Assembly: GCA_038373865.1 (NCBI GenBank) | Contig: JAXGGA010005880.1 | Location: 1-64,000 of the forward strand | DNA: 64,000 nt | Reading direction: 5' to 3' | From: Uloborus plumipes | Taxonomy: Eukaryota > Arthropoda > Arachnida > Araneae > Uloboridae | Part shown: one piece after another, positions 48,401 through 59,358 of the stretch | Layout: each line of letters starts with the position of its first letter | How positions within the stretch are numbered: the first letter of the stretch is position 1 | Program-made: the position numbers and the translations under genes | The notes under the pieces: model-generated | What the model was told of the DNA's origin: nothing | Databases searched by the model: none | The model's input: the letters and a program-made list of their open reading frames with translations, nothing else

Positions 48401-51400
48401 ATCCACTTATTTCATATACCAATCAACCATTAAGTCCTAAAATTTTGAAAAAGCATTTTTAAAATCATGTTAAATTTTTTAGATAGGGATTACAATATTT
48501 TAAATTGAGAAGGATATACGTATCGGCATATTTCTTTCAATAAAAAGTATTGCCAACTCTTACCTCAATTGAACAATCTGATATGACAATATAAATGTAT
48601 TTCTAAAATTAGAAAGTTTGTAGTTTGACTGGTTTCTGAAATAAATAATTCAATTGATGAATGAAATATTTAAATTTTAATTTTATATTTAAAACTACTT
48701 TTTAAATAATAAAGAACATTTTTATAACCAAGAAGTTTGTATACATATTTTTTTTAATTTTGAATAATTTTTATGAAGCATTTGTTTTAATACAAAGTGG
48801 ACTTGGTTATTAAACACAAGTATATTCGTTGTTTTTAAAACAGCTCAACAATGTGAAGAGAAAAATTGAATCAATCTTTTTTTTGTGTGTGTGTGCCTCA
48901 ATAAGACCTTTTACAACTCAAAACATTTTTGGGAAAGCTAAAATACACATTTATATAAGTACATAGAAAACTATAGTAGCTTGATTCTTACTTCCCAAGA
49001 TGTGAATGCTGTTTTATTTCCTTTAGAAGAACTGCCACACAATCCGACGAATGGCGCACCCTTTTTAAGCCCTAAAAAGAGTTTGAAAAGAAAATAAGTA
49101 TTATATTATATAGTAAATCAATGTTTGCATGACTTATATTTGCCAAACGTTTAGTGACAAGCATTAGGCAAACATGCTAATAAATGAAACAATAAAAGTA
49201 AAATATCTCAAACTTATATTAAAGCTACAAGAGAAACACAGTGATTTATTACAATGGGTTGAGTAAGAAAAATTAAGGTTTCCACTCAAAACATTTAAAA
49301 GTTTTAATGACTATTTAGAGGTGATGTATGTCTACAATAATTGTTGTCTAAGGAGGAAAAAGAGCCAACATCAACACATATTTAAAATGTAGGAAATACT
49401 GACTTGAAAAATAGTAACTTATTTAAAAGATCAGTTAAGGCGATAAATCACAACAGAAAAGATCCGGAAATGCGTCTAGTAAATAAAGAAAAATAACAAT
49501 TTACACTTAATAAAGGAAGGGAAAATCAGGATTTCTGCAAATTTCTACCAAAAACTGGTCGAAGTCTTGGGGAGATTTGTACAGATTTATCATTTTCACT
49601 GCTTTTAAATTGGTTAAATTATATTTTCTACATGCAGCTGAGTAGTACATTTGTAGTGCATAATTATTTTGGTGCTTTTGGGACGTCTCACCAATAATGC
49701 ATCAAACCGTAGTAGAAACTCAAATTAATATTCTTTTAATCAGAAAACATGACATGCTTATTATCATGGAATGCCAGACAATCCTGCAATTGACCACCTT
49801 ATGCCAAAGTAACTAGTAGAAAACTTCAGCTTTTAGCAAATAAAGCTTTTCTTTAGAGAATTTAAAATATATTTTACTTTGCTACTACGAGTAGGAGCAT
49901 TCAAAGGCCATTTTTTGAAAAAAAAGATGAAAAATTAAGTTTTTTTCAACACATTATTTTTTCTGTTAACATTTTTACAATGAAAAGCGAGATCTAATCG
50001 ATGTTTCAAATAGTTTACAACTTTCAGAATGAAATTTTTATGACATTTTACAAATGCATTAACATCCGCTTTCCAAAAATAATGTATGAATCTTAAGATG
50101 TATAGCAAAGGAGAGTAACGGGATGTATGACCCAGTTATTAAAATTGGAGCATGTTGATGGGTTAAATTTCTGCACAGAGGGTAAAATGAAAAGGTCATT
50201 GTCTCAGCATTTTCACATTCCTATCTAATTCTGAACTTCAATAACCATTTTTAATTATGAAGCACTAAAAATACTTACCTTATGATAGACATATTTTGAA
50301 ACAGTTATAGTTTAGATTTACATAGTTAAAATTAAAAAAATAATAATAAAACAATAATTAATGCAAAATTACATGTTCAACAACTTCCATTAGTGGTGCA
50401 TCTTTCTCTGTGATTTCACGTTTACTCCATGTGTATTCTTTAGACGTTCTCAACTACAATAAAGAAATAAAACTATTAAATTTAAATTTTAAATTAACAA
50501 TTTAAAAAGCAAAACACAACCCTGTAAAGTAAAATTTACATCATCTGTTCAGGTTTTAAAAAAGAAGTATGATAATACCAATAAACAATACTTTTTTTAA
50601 ACTCACCAATCAATCAATACTGTCTCAAGTTTTGGAGCAGATATTAAAGTTGAAAAGTAAATTAAAATTCATAAACAAGCATATTTAATGCATGCTCTTT
50701 TAGGTTTAAATGTAGGAGAGGATACTGACAACTTCAAATGGAATAGAGCATGTTTTATTTTAAAAGTATTTGCTCATGATGTTTACACAGTGAAAAGTGA
50801 CAACATTTAAAAAGACAATATATGTGTCCATTATGTTCTAGAAGTAAGAAGAGATATGACAGTCATAGGAGTTTGTGCAGTAGCTGTAGTTGCACATTAA
50901 TATTTAGAAAAATAATTTTTCATGATTACCGTGTGGCAGTTAAGACATGGAAATCAATATACAGCCATAAACATAAATCCAAACAAGAAGTTCAGCATCA
51001 GCATAAAGGTGGAAATTAAAGATTTTTCATTCAATAAATCACTTTTACTCTCTGACTCAAATCCAAATGCAATGACAAGTTAGTTTACGAGAAAAGAGTC
51101 TCCACATTAACTCAAAGATGCCCAGTGGGGTGGCTCAAAATGTTGAATTTAAGTCTTTAGTAATAGTAAGGAAAAACTGAACTTTTATTCCTTCTGCATC
51201 CCCCCCCCTCCTGCCTAATATATATTTTTTCTCATTTTAAGAGGAATTTTTTTTCAAAATTTATGAGATTTTCCAATAAAAAAAAAAAGTTTAGTGACAT
51301 TTATAAAATTATAAACAAAGAAGAAACAACCAATGTGAAGTTAGATACAGGAAAACAACAACAACATAACAAAAAAATTTGGGCACTTTAGGAGATATAC

Positions 51401-53015
51401 TCTCAACATAAAACTTGGTGAAGACTGCCATTGCATGTGATCTATTTTCATGTTGTAACATTTTCTGAAATACTTTAATTGTAAGATTCAGAAAAGACCA
51501 TAACCATTTATGCGTCAGTAGATAAACTGCTCTTCAGAGTGGTCTTTCATTTTAATTCAAAAAAAAAAAAATATTGCAAGTAAAATATTTATATAATTGA
51601 TTGCAAGTAAAAATACCAGCAGACTTACATTTAGCTCCTTCATTAATTCTGAATTCTGTAATTTAAAATGCTGAAGCCACAGTGCAGATTCTACAGGCAG
51701 ATCAATGCGACCTTCTTTAAACTGCGAGTTGACTATCTCTTTGGGTCGTTTTGTCCAATTTGATACTAATTTAAAAAGAAAAAATATTACACAAGCATTA
51801 GAAATTTTAAAAACATACAATTTAAAAATAACCACAAACTGTAGTACATTCTTCATAAATTGAAATGTGAACAATACGAGATTTAGAGATAAGGCCAGAT
51901 TTAGGCCATAGGTGAGATAAAATGCCAGCTCGGCTATGTTACCCAGATACTGCAGTTTCATTCTCATTAGGAATCATCTGTCTGACTTAAACAGTTCACA
52001 CTCTTAGCTTCTTTAACCCTTTATGCCCCAACCGGACTCAGAAGTCCCGCTTTATATTAATTTAGGATTATGAATCCTTAATGGCTAGAATCATGCTGAA
52101 GCTTTTGAGTACCACTCCTTGTACTTTGCTAAGAGGCCGACAGATGGTACCTGCGATTGGAACAGTTTTCTTAGTGGCCTAAGGTGTAGGGAGCCTTACA
52201 CCCCGAAATTTTCAATTTTTTTTTCTCGGTATATATGTTGTTTGAATGTATTTTCAACTAAATAAATATATATATCAGGCACGTGCCGTCAATGAATGCC
52301 TAGGGTAGGCAGATGCGAATATTTGTGGAATAATATATATCATTAAAAACACATGAAAAGTAAAAAGCAATAAAATAATGTGAATATGAAAGATGTTTAC
52401 TTATTATACAAATTCTATACATATATGCAGGAATATTCGCCTGCATATATGTATATAACTATCTCATATCCATATCGGATACAGTTTCAACTTAATCTTA
52501 AGTAAAAGCGGGATACAAAAAAACACAAAAACATTTGAAAATTACTATATTTCATGAAAAAGAAAACACGAAATGGAGATAGCAAACTACAAGTATTCAA
52601 CAGTACGGTACGAAAGACGGCGTACAAGACGTCTAGAACGTAGAAAAGTCACAGACTCCACAGGCATGGTTCTGAGCATGACGCAGTCAAGTTTCAGCGG
52701 AGAACAGAAGAAGAAGCGAAGGCACTTTTCGGACAGCCTTTCGTCGCCGCTTTTCGAACATTAGGGGAGAAAAGTGAGGAGCACGTGCACCTCCTGAGAC
52801 AATGCATGGTGTAGATACAGTGGTCGAAAAGCAGCGGTAGTCAATGCTTTTTCAAGGAAGAAAAATGAAAAATGCTGTGTTTTTCTACCATATTCGCTGT
52901 TTAATGCCTTTATATTTTCCAATCAGCGCATTGTATGTCATTTAATGAAATTAAAAAATTGGTATGTTTTCTTCATGGGTAGGCAATGCCTACCTTGCCT
53001 ACCCAGACGGCACGT

Positions 53016-53056
<41 letters not shown>

Positions 53057-56000
53057 TCATTGTTAAAATAATTTGGGACATAAAAGGTTAAAAGGATTTC
53101 TGCCTCCAGCTTGGTTAATGTCTAAGCCAGCCTGATGAGTTTTAATGATGCTGAAACTGCAGTATCTGGATGACATGGCCTAGCTGGCGGTGTATTTCCT
53201 TAGCCCTGGCGTAGGTAAGTTGTAGTAATTTACTACTTAAGATTTAGGCCATGTTTTAAAAACATTTGGTTTCAGAATACACGTTCTTCTTTCCCATAAG
53301 GAAAAAATAAACATTATCAGTATAATTTGTTAAATATGCATATAGAATTCTAGACTAAGCAATGATTGATATTTTATCATAACACATCGTATTGGAATGA
53401 ATTCAGCTGAGGGAAAAAAAAGAAAAGGCATTTTTATTAAAACAATTGACCGTTGTAAAATTTAAGAAAACATCTTGCAAACGGTAGTAATGCATTCACT
53501 ATGTTTTATTTCTATAAAATATAAAATGTAAGCAATTTTATGTTTAATGATTAAAATTTATTTGCAATAATTATAGTAGCTTTCTAATGAACATAATTTA
53601 TGAACTTATACTATGTTAAAGAAAGGAACTATCATGATGACATGATATAAAAGCAGTAATTTTATTTTTTAAGAAAAATTTATGCAACATTTTTACATCA
53701 GTATGTATGGCATCAATGAAAAATTTTGTTGAAATTCTAACAAAAAGTAACTTTGATAAAATGAATGTTTAAAATGACAACAGTAAAAAATGTCAACAAC
53801 TCTCAAATCATACAATAAAACAAAATGAACTTACCCCAAGGAATATGAAGTAAAAGATGATTTGAATGATACCCATAATGAACTAAATGAATTAAACTTG
53901 AAGTTTTGCCAGTGCCATATTTTCCATCTTGATAAAATATTAAAGAAAGTAGCCACATTTCATTTGCGATAATTATATAATGAGAAACAGAATGAACACC
54001 ACTTTACTTACAAACATTCAGATGCTTAAAAAAATGAAATAAAACAACACTAAAAAAAAACTATCTTTAAATTACAGCATATGCTCTTATATAAGGCAAG
54101 CAATTCAGTAGAAAAAAGAGATTGCGTATGGGGTGAAACTTACAAACAGAACAAAATTCCTATAAACAAATCCCGAACATGCAAAAAAAAAAAAAAAAAA
54201 CTTTTCAAACCTTGAATGTTTTCCCAAATGAAGTAAGTACTTTTCAACAAATTACTAAATCAATACTGTTGAACCTCATTAATTCAAATGTACTTAAGGG
54301 GACTAGGTAAGTTCTATCTCTACCATGTTAACTTCTCCAATTTTATGTAACTTTTTCTCAGAAATAGTGAAAGATAGGACTAAGAAATTTTTACACATTA
54401 GAGAAAACCACTTTATTTCCCTCCAATACACCACCTGTGGGTCCTGAACCTGCTCCTGGTTTGCCCTAGAATAAAGTCAGGTATACTATAAGAAACCTGC
54501 CTTATGAATGATTTGTATGTCAGGTGGCTTCAGGCCAACTCACAAAGACAAGCTAAAGCTCTCAATCAACATCAGCCCTGGTTGAGATCCAGGAAGCTAC
54601 TAAGTTTGAGTAGGAAAAGGATCAAATTGGGTTTTTTTACCGGACACTGTTCTCTTAATAGGCACTTCAACTTACTAGGTGTCACTGATGACCCAGCTTG
54701 TAAAGGTTGCTTAGAGGCAGAAGAAAGCTCAAAACATGTACTGTGTGATTGGGATTTTTATTCTGCACACAGATTTGAACATCTGACGTACCATTGTTTA
54801 GATCCCTACTAATTGTCTAGCTTAACCAGTAAGACATCTGCTAAAGTTCGTTTCAGCTATCAGGTTCTATTAAAGGCCCCAGTAAGGATACTTCAATAGA
54901 CTTGTAGTCACAGTGCTTGTTCTCTCTTAAGGGCGCCCACGCTCAATTCATTCATTCATTCATTCAAACTACGTTTTATACTTAAACGAGTCCTTTTCTC
55001 TCTAAGAGGAATTAAAAATACATATTTAATATTTTACTCAGAGCCACTTTTAATTTAAACTAGCATTTTTGATGATTATTGATTCTATTTTATTTTTTTT
55101 AATCAATATATTGACAAATCCTAAGTGTCAAAATGTAAAACACTACATAATATAAGCGTCATAGCAAAATTGGCCCAATAAATTTTATAGATATTGAGAA
55201 AAGGAACATGAACATAAAAAGTGCATGTTTCAAGAAAACAGCATAAAAAATTTTCATCCATGTGATGAACAAGGTAAATGCTTTTGAAAGAACAAAAAGT
55301 TCTGATGTTTCTGTTTTTTTTTTTTTTTTTGATAAACAAGTGGGATATTTGGTTGGAAAGATAAAAGTTTAAACTTTTTAATGATATAAAAACAGTAAAA
55401 ATCGAATTTTTAGTCAAAATTTAATTACTTGGTTCCCTTAAAATAAGTTACTGTAAGATACATTTCTGATTTCTGCTTAATGATTTGTATTGTTCTTTGG
55501 ATAAGATGAACTGATTTCAAAGATCCCTTAGAGCTTGTTTTATTGAGGTTCAACTGTAAATACTACTGGCTGCCCACAACTGCAGTTGAATTGGCAAATG
55601 TCCAGTTAAGACGAGTCTATCTAAACGAGGAGGAAAAGTGCACATCCTGCCCTTATTTCGATGCCACTCTGTTTATTTTAAAGACTAACACCTATTTGCA
55701 AAAGCTGGTACCTATGAAAACTAACAGATGTGTCCATTTCAGCTAGTAAACTGAATGTTAACTCTTCTATCTTATTGATGGTCAGCCAGCGACAGTTTGA
55801 CAAAATTTTATATAGAGCTGGATAAAAACATATGGCTAGGAAAGCAAGAAGCAAAATATTGAAATGAAACAGTGCCAGGTGATTGTGGAATAAAAATATC
55901 TGAAAACAAGGATCATATTTCACATAAGTTTTGGAAAACTAAGCTGAACAATTAAGTATTATTATTTCAACATGTGTTTGTGTTGAACATAAAGAAGATG

Positions 56001-59000
56001 CTGGGTAAAATGATAAAGCCACATTAGCCTAGTGATAAAAATTAAGGAATAGCCAGAAAAATTGGTATGCCCTTAATCAATCTTGAAATCAGACTCAAAC
56101 AATGTTATTAAAACGTCTGTTGTTACATTCTCCGAAGAATACTGTATTTATTCAGTTCATCCCATAATATTCCTCATTTAAACAAACATCACTCACCAAA
56201 ATTCTAAATAAATTCTCATTTGAATTAAGGACAAGGCTTTTAGCAAATCATCTCAAGAAAAAAAAAAAATAATAATAACTTTAAAGATCTAAAAACCATG
56301 CCTTCCTGTCACTTGAGATATGAGCAGATGTGTTGTCTGGTTAAAATAAGTCATCTCAGGGATAACTTGTGCCTCTCGCAACATACTGAGGACCACAATA
56401 ACTTCATAATCCTGGAATATATTTATGATTGTTGAAACACTGTAGGAGCAACTCCATCAGCAACAAGGCATGTCCACACAATGTTTCCGATCAGAATTGA
56501 CGTTCTTGAAGCATATCCTGCTTATAGTGTCAAAAAGTATCTAACTTGTCACAGTGGATTTCCAGATTACTACATTGACAGACCAAAGGCGCCTCTTACT
56601 AATTCAAGTTTTACTTAGTGAAAACTTAAGGTGAAACATTGCACAGTATATATCAATAATTAAATAACATAATAATGAATCATGCATAATTTATGAAACA
56701 AGATTCATTCTGTTTTAGGATGTCAACTTATTTTTAAGTTGAATGGTGTCCATTAAGATACAGATATGAGGAATTAGCGAACACATTTCTAAAATAAATG
56801 TAAGTTGAGAGTATAGTACAAAAAATATGATTTTACAGCATTACACAATGTAATCATTAAAAGCAAAAAATAATAGAATTTTGTACATAATTACGGAATA
56901 TAGAGTTTTATTCAGTTTCATTTAAAAGGATACATAAAACAAACCTCACAGCAGGCTGAGAATAATTTATTTGCTTTAAGATGGAGATAACTTCAATAGA
57001 TGGTTTCCTTATCATGACACAAGACTCATTAAAACTTTCCATCTGCAGGAAAGGAAAAAATATTGCAATAAAATTCAGTTTAGAAATCACAATAAAAATT
57101 AAACTGACTAATATAAACATCAAAATTTACAGCTAATAAATGATAGCATAAATATTCAAAATAGGAAAATAAAACATGTACTACACTAGAACCTTGATAA
57201 TACAAAACTCTTTTAATCAGAATTTCGCTTAACCAAAGTAGGCTTCCTTGGATTTATTTTATTTTTGGTAAAAAAATAATATCCATTTATGATTACTGGG
57301 GGCAGGCCTCTTTAGTGCATGCATTGTATCATCATATTTTGATTTCATTTTGTTTTAACCAATCTGTAATTTTTTTAAATTGCAAACAATTGTATTTTTT
57401 AAAATGTCATCAATGTTGAATGTGATTGAATCTTAAAGTAAAGAATTGTTTCATTTAATAATTACTTTTATGTGTGTATTCACTTTTATAATAAAAGGAG
57501 CAAAGCAAAATTACTACAGAACAGAACAAAAATCGCAATAATAATAATGTAGAAAAGACAAATGTTTACTAGATGATGTCTTATTAAATGGACAATGCCT
57601 TTCTTAACTTATGTGACATTTATACAACAAATTTGTTGTTCTCAATTATAGTAATATAATTTAAAAACAATATTTCAGCTTGAACATGCTAAAACCCCAA
57701 AAACCCAAGTTAAAACCTTTTGAAAACATCTTTGTTCCAGAATTTTTGATTTACTGAAAGAGGACAAGTCCTGATCCATTAGGTCAATTGAGGTCCTACT
57801 CTACACATAAATGAATGATAAGCAGCATGTTTCAGAGATTTTTAACTTTTAATTATTTTTGCAGGGTGTCTGCAGTTTCACAATGATAAAATAAGCCAAT
57901 ATTTAATTAATATTTGACACAAAAGAACAACTGGAGGGGAAAATATTCTTACATTCAATTTCAACACACAATTACTAGGAACATAAGATTTGTGACGCAT
58001 CAGACTATAATTTAACATTGGAATTATAAGCACTATTGACTGGCTACAACAAAGAAGGTAGAGATGGATGAGATCCGGGAAATAGATTAAAGGTAAAACT
58101 GACCTAATTCCAAAAACCTTGAAAAGTTATATATAGAATTAGGGGCAATTCATAAATGTCACACTTTTTTTCAACATTTTTGCCATTAATGGCAGAACAC
58201 TAATTTATTATAAATGAACTCATAAGTTTTTAAGTCTTGGTGTGCATACATATGAAAAATCCATGTGAACATTTAATTTTTAATTATGAATTGATTTTCA
58301 AGTGCAAAAAGTATCCTTCACAGTAACAAAGAAATTCATACATTTTTTGATACATAAAAAGACAAAAAAAAGGGTTAAATTTTTTATCCCTTTCTAAAAA
58401 AGAGTGCATATTTTCTCTTAAAAAGTAAAGTTTGAATCAATAAATTATACAATTACCAGCAGCATCAATGATTTAGGAATACCACCATTGGAATAAAGTT
58501 TCTTGACTTCATCTGGAGGAATCCGGTAAAATTTTCCAATATGATCCTCTGTGTGCAGGAGCTAAAATTACAGAACAAATTAAATATTGTCCATTCATTA
58601 CTTTTACATAACAATAAATTAAAATTACAACAATGAATTTTACTATAGTCAGTTATAATTTTAAGCTCATTTATTGTTGTAAAGTTTCCATTTATTAGTA
58701 ATGCCATGTGAAGTGAAACCAAAACAAATCTTTTGGTACAGATTAAGGTGCTTCTTATAATGCTCTTTTTAAAAAAAATTTGAATTTTCTATGGGGCAAC
58801 CATTACACAATGCATTTTAAGGTCCCAAACAGTTGTAATGTGTTATTTTGATCCCAGACAATGGAATATCCCGCTTATTAGAATTTTTTGCATGGCAAAA
58901 TGGCTATTCCATTAAGCAGGTTCGACTGTATTTTGAAGTAATAGGAAATAAAAATAGGTGTAAAAATCTTGAAATAAAAAAGGAAAGAAAAAAGTTTTAA

Positions 59001-59358
59001 TCATATGGCCCTGAATTTTTGTTCTACTTATTTATGTATTGCCAATCCTTGTTTTATACACAATGTAAATAAATAAATAAATAAATAAAATACAGAAAAA
59101 TATTTTAATATGCAAGAAAAGAAAGGAAGAAAATTGAAAAGGAACAGAAACAGCATTTCATACAATAGCCATTTTCTGTTATTTTTTAAATTTTGCACTT
59201 CAAACAGCAGTATTACATAACACTTACTGGATTATTTTCAGATGTCCTAAACCGAGGTACTGCATTTTGCACAGCAGCTATAGGTGCAGTTGAATAGGTA
59301 ATAAGTTTCTGATAACTATAACATTTTGAGAAAAGTAATGAAAATTGCTTTGCCCCAC
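34879..59358 (-). CDS. DAP3: DAP3 / mitochondrial ribosomal protein mS29, 12 exons resolved, first coding exon not found
   Basis: A GTP-binding protein of the mitochondrial ribosome small subunit, also described as pro-apoptotic. Exons in transcript order (plus coordinates): 59228-59358, 58457-58561, 56934-57042, 53835-53927, 51629-51765, 50373-50453, 48992-49071, 46179-46257, 45404-45463, 43131-43229, 41044-41158, 34879-34964. Borders are GT-AG on the minus strand with consistent phases; they give 391 residues and a TAA stop at 34879-34881, against about 398 in human. Diagnostic stretches: RFRTSENNP, CVMIRKPSIEV, the P-loop YGKYGTGKTS (spanning 56934 and 53927), LLLHIPW, TWSKREITEK, VVIDGVNAF (Walker B-like), LLKNDW, LLGKEAFELLDPFIP and the C-terminal FLSGYNPDWLRKLCEPL. 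The first resolved exon enters in phase 1, so an ATG exon of a few residues to some 20 lies upstream or outside the window. An AATAAA (minus) at 34861-34866 begins only 12 nt after the stop. Confidence 0.93.
36602..36660. repeat. TA microsatellite bordering the inverted RT pair, unit 1
   Basis: Close to 29 TA units directly against the left arm. The matching tract in unit 2 is 39353-39415 and differs in length and purity. Confidence 0.95.
36990..37440 (-). pseudogene. Reverse transcriptase C-terminal fragment, Penelope-like (tentative)
   Basis: Reading from 37440 downward: LEAFRYIDDIIIFNNSNF, with the RT motif YxDD at 37407-37421, then a FLDIYIKLED block and the thumb-like stretch to a stop at 36990. 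The open frame is intact but lacks fingers and palm motifs A-B and any endonuclease, so it is a 5'-truncated remnant. FLDI after the DD box fits Penelope-like RTs; another RT family remains possible. Confidence 0.65.
37436..37693 (+). pseudogene. Reverse transcriptase thumb fragment, inverted partner
   Basis: The mirror copy of the C-terminal 80 or so residues of the minus-strand fragment, starting at KDFNFKVHSLIHFHSC and ending at the same stop. It lacks the YIDD motif because the inversion joint is downstream of it. Confidence 0.65.
38288..38380 (-). pseudogene. Truncated duplicate of the DAP3 penultimate exon
   Basis: It matches the 3' 92-93 nt of the 115-nt exon at 41044-41158, keeps the 5' splice site (GTAA-type, plus-strand TTAC at 38284-38287) and the reading frame for VRTDNYTEKEADSTLDYYTD, with a synonymous change. 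The first 22-23 nt and the 3' splice site were lost at the breakpoint. It should be skipped in splicing unless a cryptic acceptor is used. Confidence 0.9.
39747..40190 (-). pseudogene. Reverse transcriptase C-terminal fragment, duplicated copy
   Basis: Second copy of the fragment at 36990-37440, produced by the tandem duplication. YIDD codons lie at 40164-40178; a one-base deletion just upstream breaks the frame to the LEAF sequence. Confidence 0.6.
40192..40449 (+). pseudogene. Reverse transcriptase thumb fragment, duplicated inverted partner
   Basis: Copy of 37436-37693 in the second duplication unit, same predicted residues and stop. Confidence 0.6.
41225..42104. mobile_element. hAT-like non-autonomous element, 880 bp
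   Basis: A perfect 8-bp duplication ATTTTAAT (41217-41224 and 42105-42112) flanks it. Ends TAGGGTGT and ACACCCTG are inverted. Both subterminal regions are arrays of TTTAAATCA/TGATTTAAA words that fold on themselves and across the element. The middle (41440-41990) has C and G runs and no transposase. In a DAP3 intron. Confidence 0.85.
46541..46571. repeat. 31-bp copy of a DAP3 5' splice site
   Basis: An exact 31-bp direct repeat of 46157-46187, the end of the DAP3 exon at 46179-46257 with its GTATGT donor. It lies about 290 bp upstream of that exon in transcript terms. Confidence 0.85.
51884..51965 (-). repeat. SINE-like fragment, left member of an inverted pair
   Basis: On the minus strand it reads TGAAACTGCAGTATCTGG then GCCGAGCTGGC and matches 53130-53235 on the plus strand. 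The pair flanks the nested MITEs. Confidence 0.6.
52017..53087. mobile_element. piggyBac-like MITE carrying a nested insertion
   Basis: TTAA at 52013-52016 and 53088-53091 flanks inverted ends CCCTTTATGCCCC and GGGACATAAAAGG. Without the nested element (52276-53020) it is about 320 bp. In a DAP3 intron. Confidence 0.75.
52276..53020. mobile_element. hAT-like MITE nested in the piggyBac-like MITE
   Basis: Starts CAGGCACGTGCCGTC and ends GACGGCACGTCTCTG, inverted, each followed by TAGGCA-type words. ATATATAT on each side fits an 8-bp duplication, but the flanks are TA-rich so this is weak. A 63-residue arginine-rich open frame at 52573-52764 looks like chance. Confidence 0.7.
53100..53235 (+). 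repeat. SINE-like fragment, right member of an inverted pair
   Basis: Contains TGCCTCCAGCTTGG, TGAAACTGCAGTATCTGG and GTAGTAATTTACTACT. It resembles a dispersed spider-type SINE body I recall, without a visible tRNA head. Confidence 0.5.
54266..55556. mobile_element. Pogo/Tigger-like TIR element, disrupted
   Basis: The left end CTGTTGAACCTCATTAATTC and the right end (reverse complement CAGTTGAACCTCAATAAAAC) form inverted termini. TA dinucleotides flank both ends (54264-54265 and 55557-55558). The sequence resembles pogo/Tigger ends. No transposase is visible; a LINE fragment occupies much of the interior, so the element was probably hit by a later insertion or is a chimera of unrelated pieces. 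Confidence 0.5.
54504..54812 (+). pseudogene. LINE ORF2 C-terminal fragment with zinc-knuckle motif
   Basis: About 100 residues resembling the extreme C-terminus of Jockey/I/R1-type LINE ORF2: HFNLLGVTDDPACKGC followed by LEAEESSKHVLCDWDF, giving the C-x2-C-x8-H-x3-C knuckle common there. The rest of ORF2 is absent. A 3' tail of ATTC repeats follows near 54945-54966, as many LINEs end in short repeats. It lies in a DAP3 intron on the opposite strand, inside a TIR element. Confidence 0.7.
59066..59092. repeat. AAAT microsatellite
   Basis: About six AAAT units upstream of the DAP3 exon at 58457-58561 in plus coordinates. Confidence 0.85.

Noticed and set aside
51557..51967. Single 136-residue minus-strand gene
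   Set aside because: Only the part encoded at 51629-51765 is a DAP3 exon; the rest is intron and a repeat fragment.
52573..52764. Arginine-rich 63-residue protein
   Set aside because: Inside a nested MITE with no homology I recognise; probably chance.
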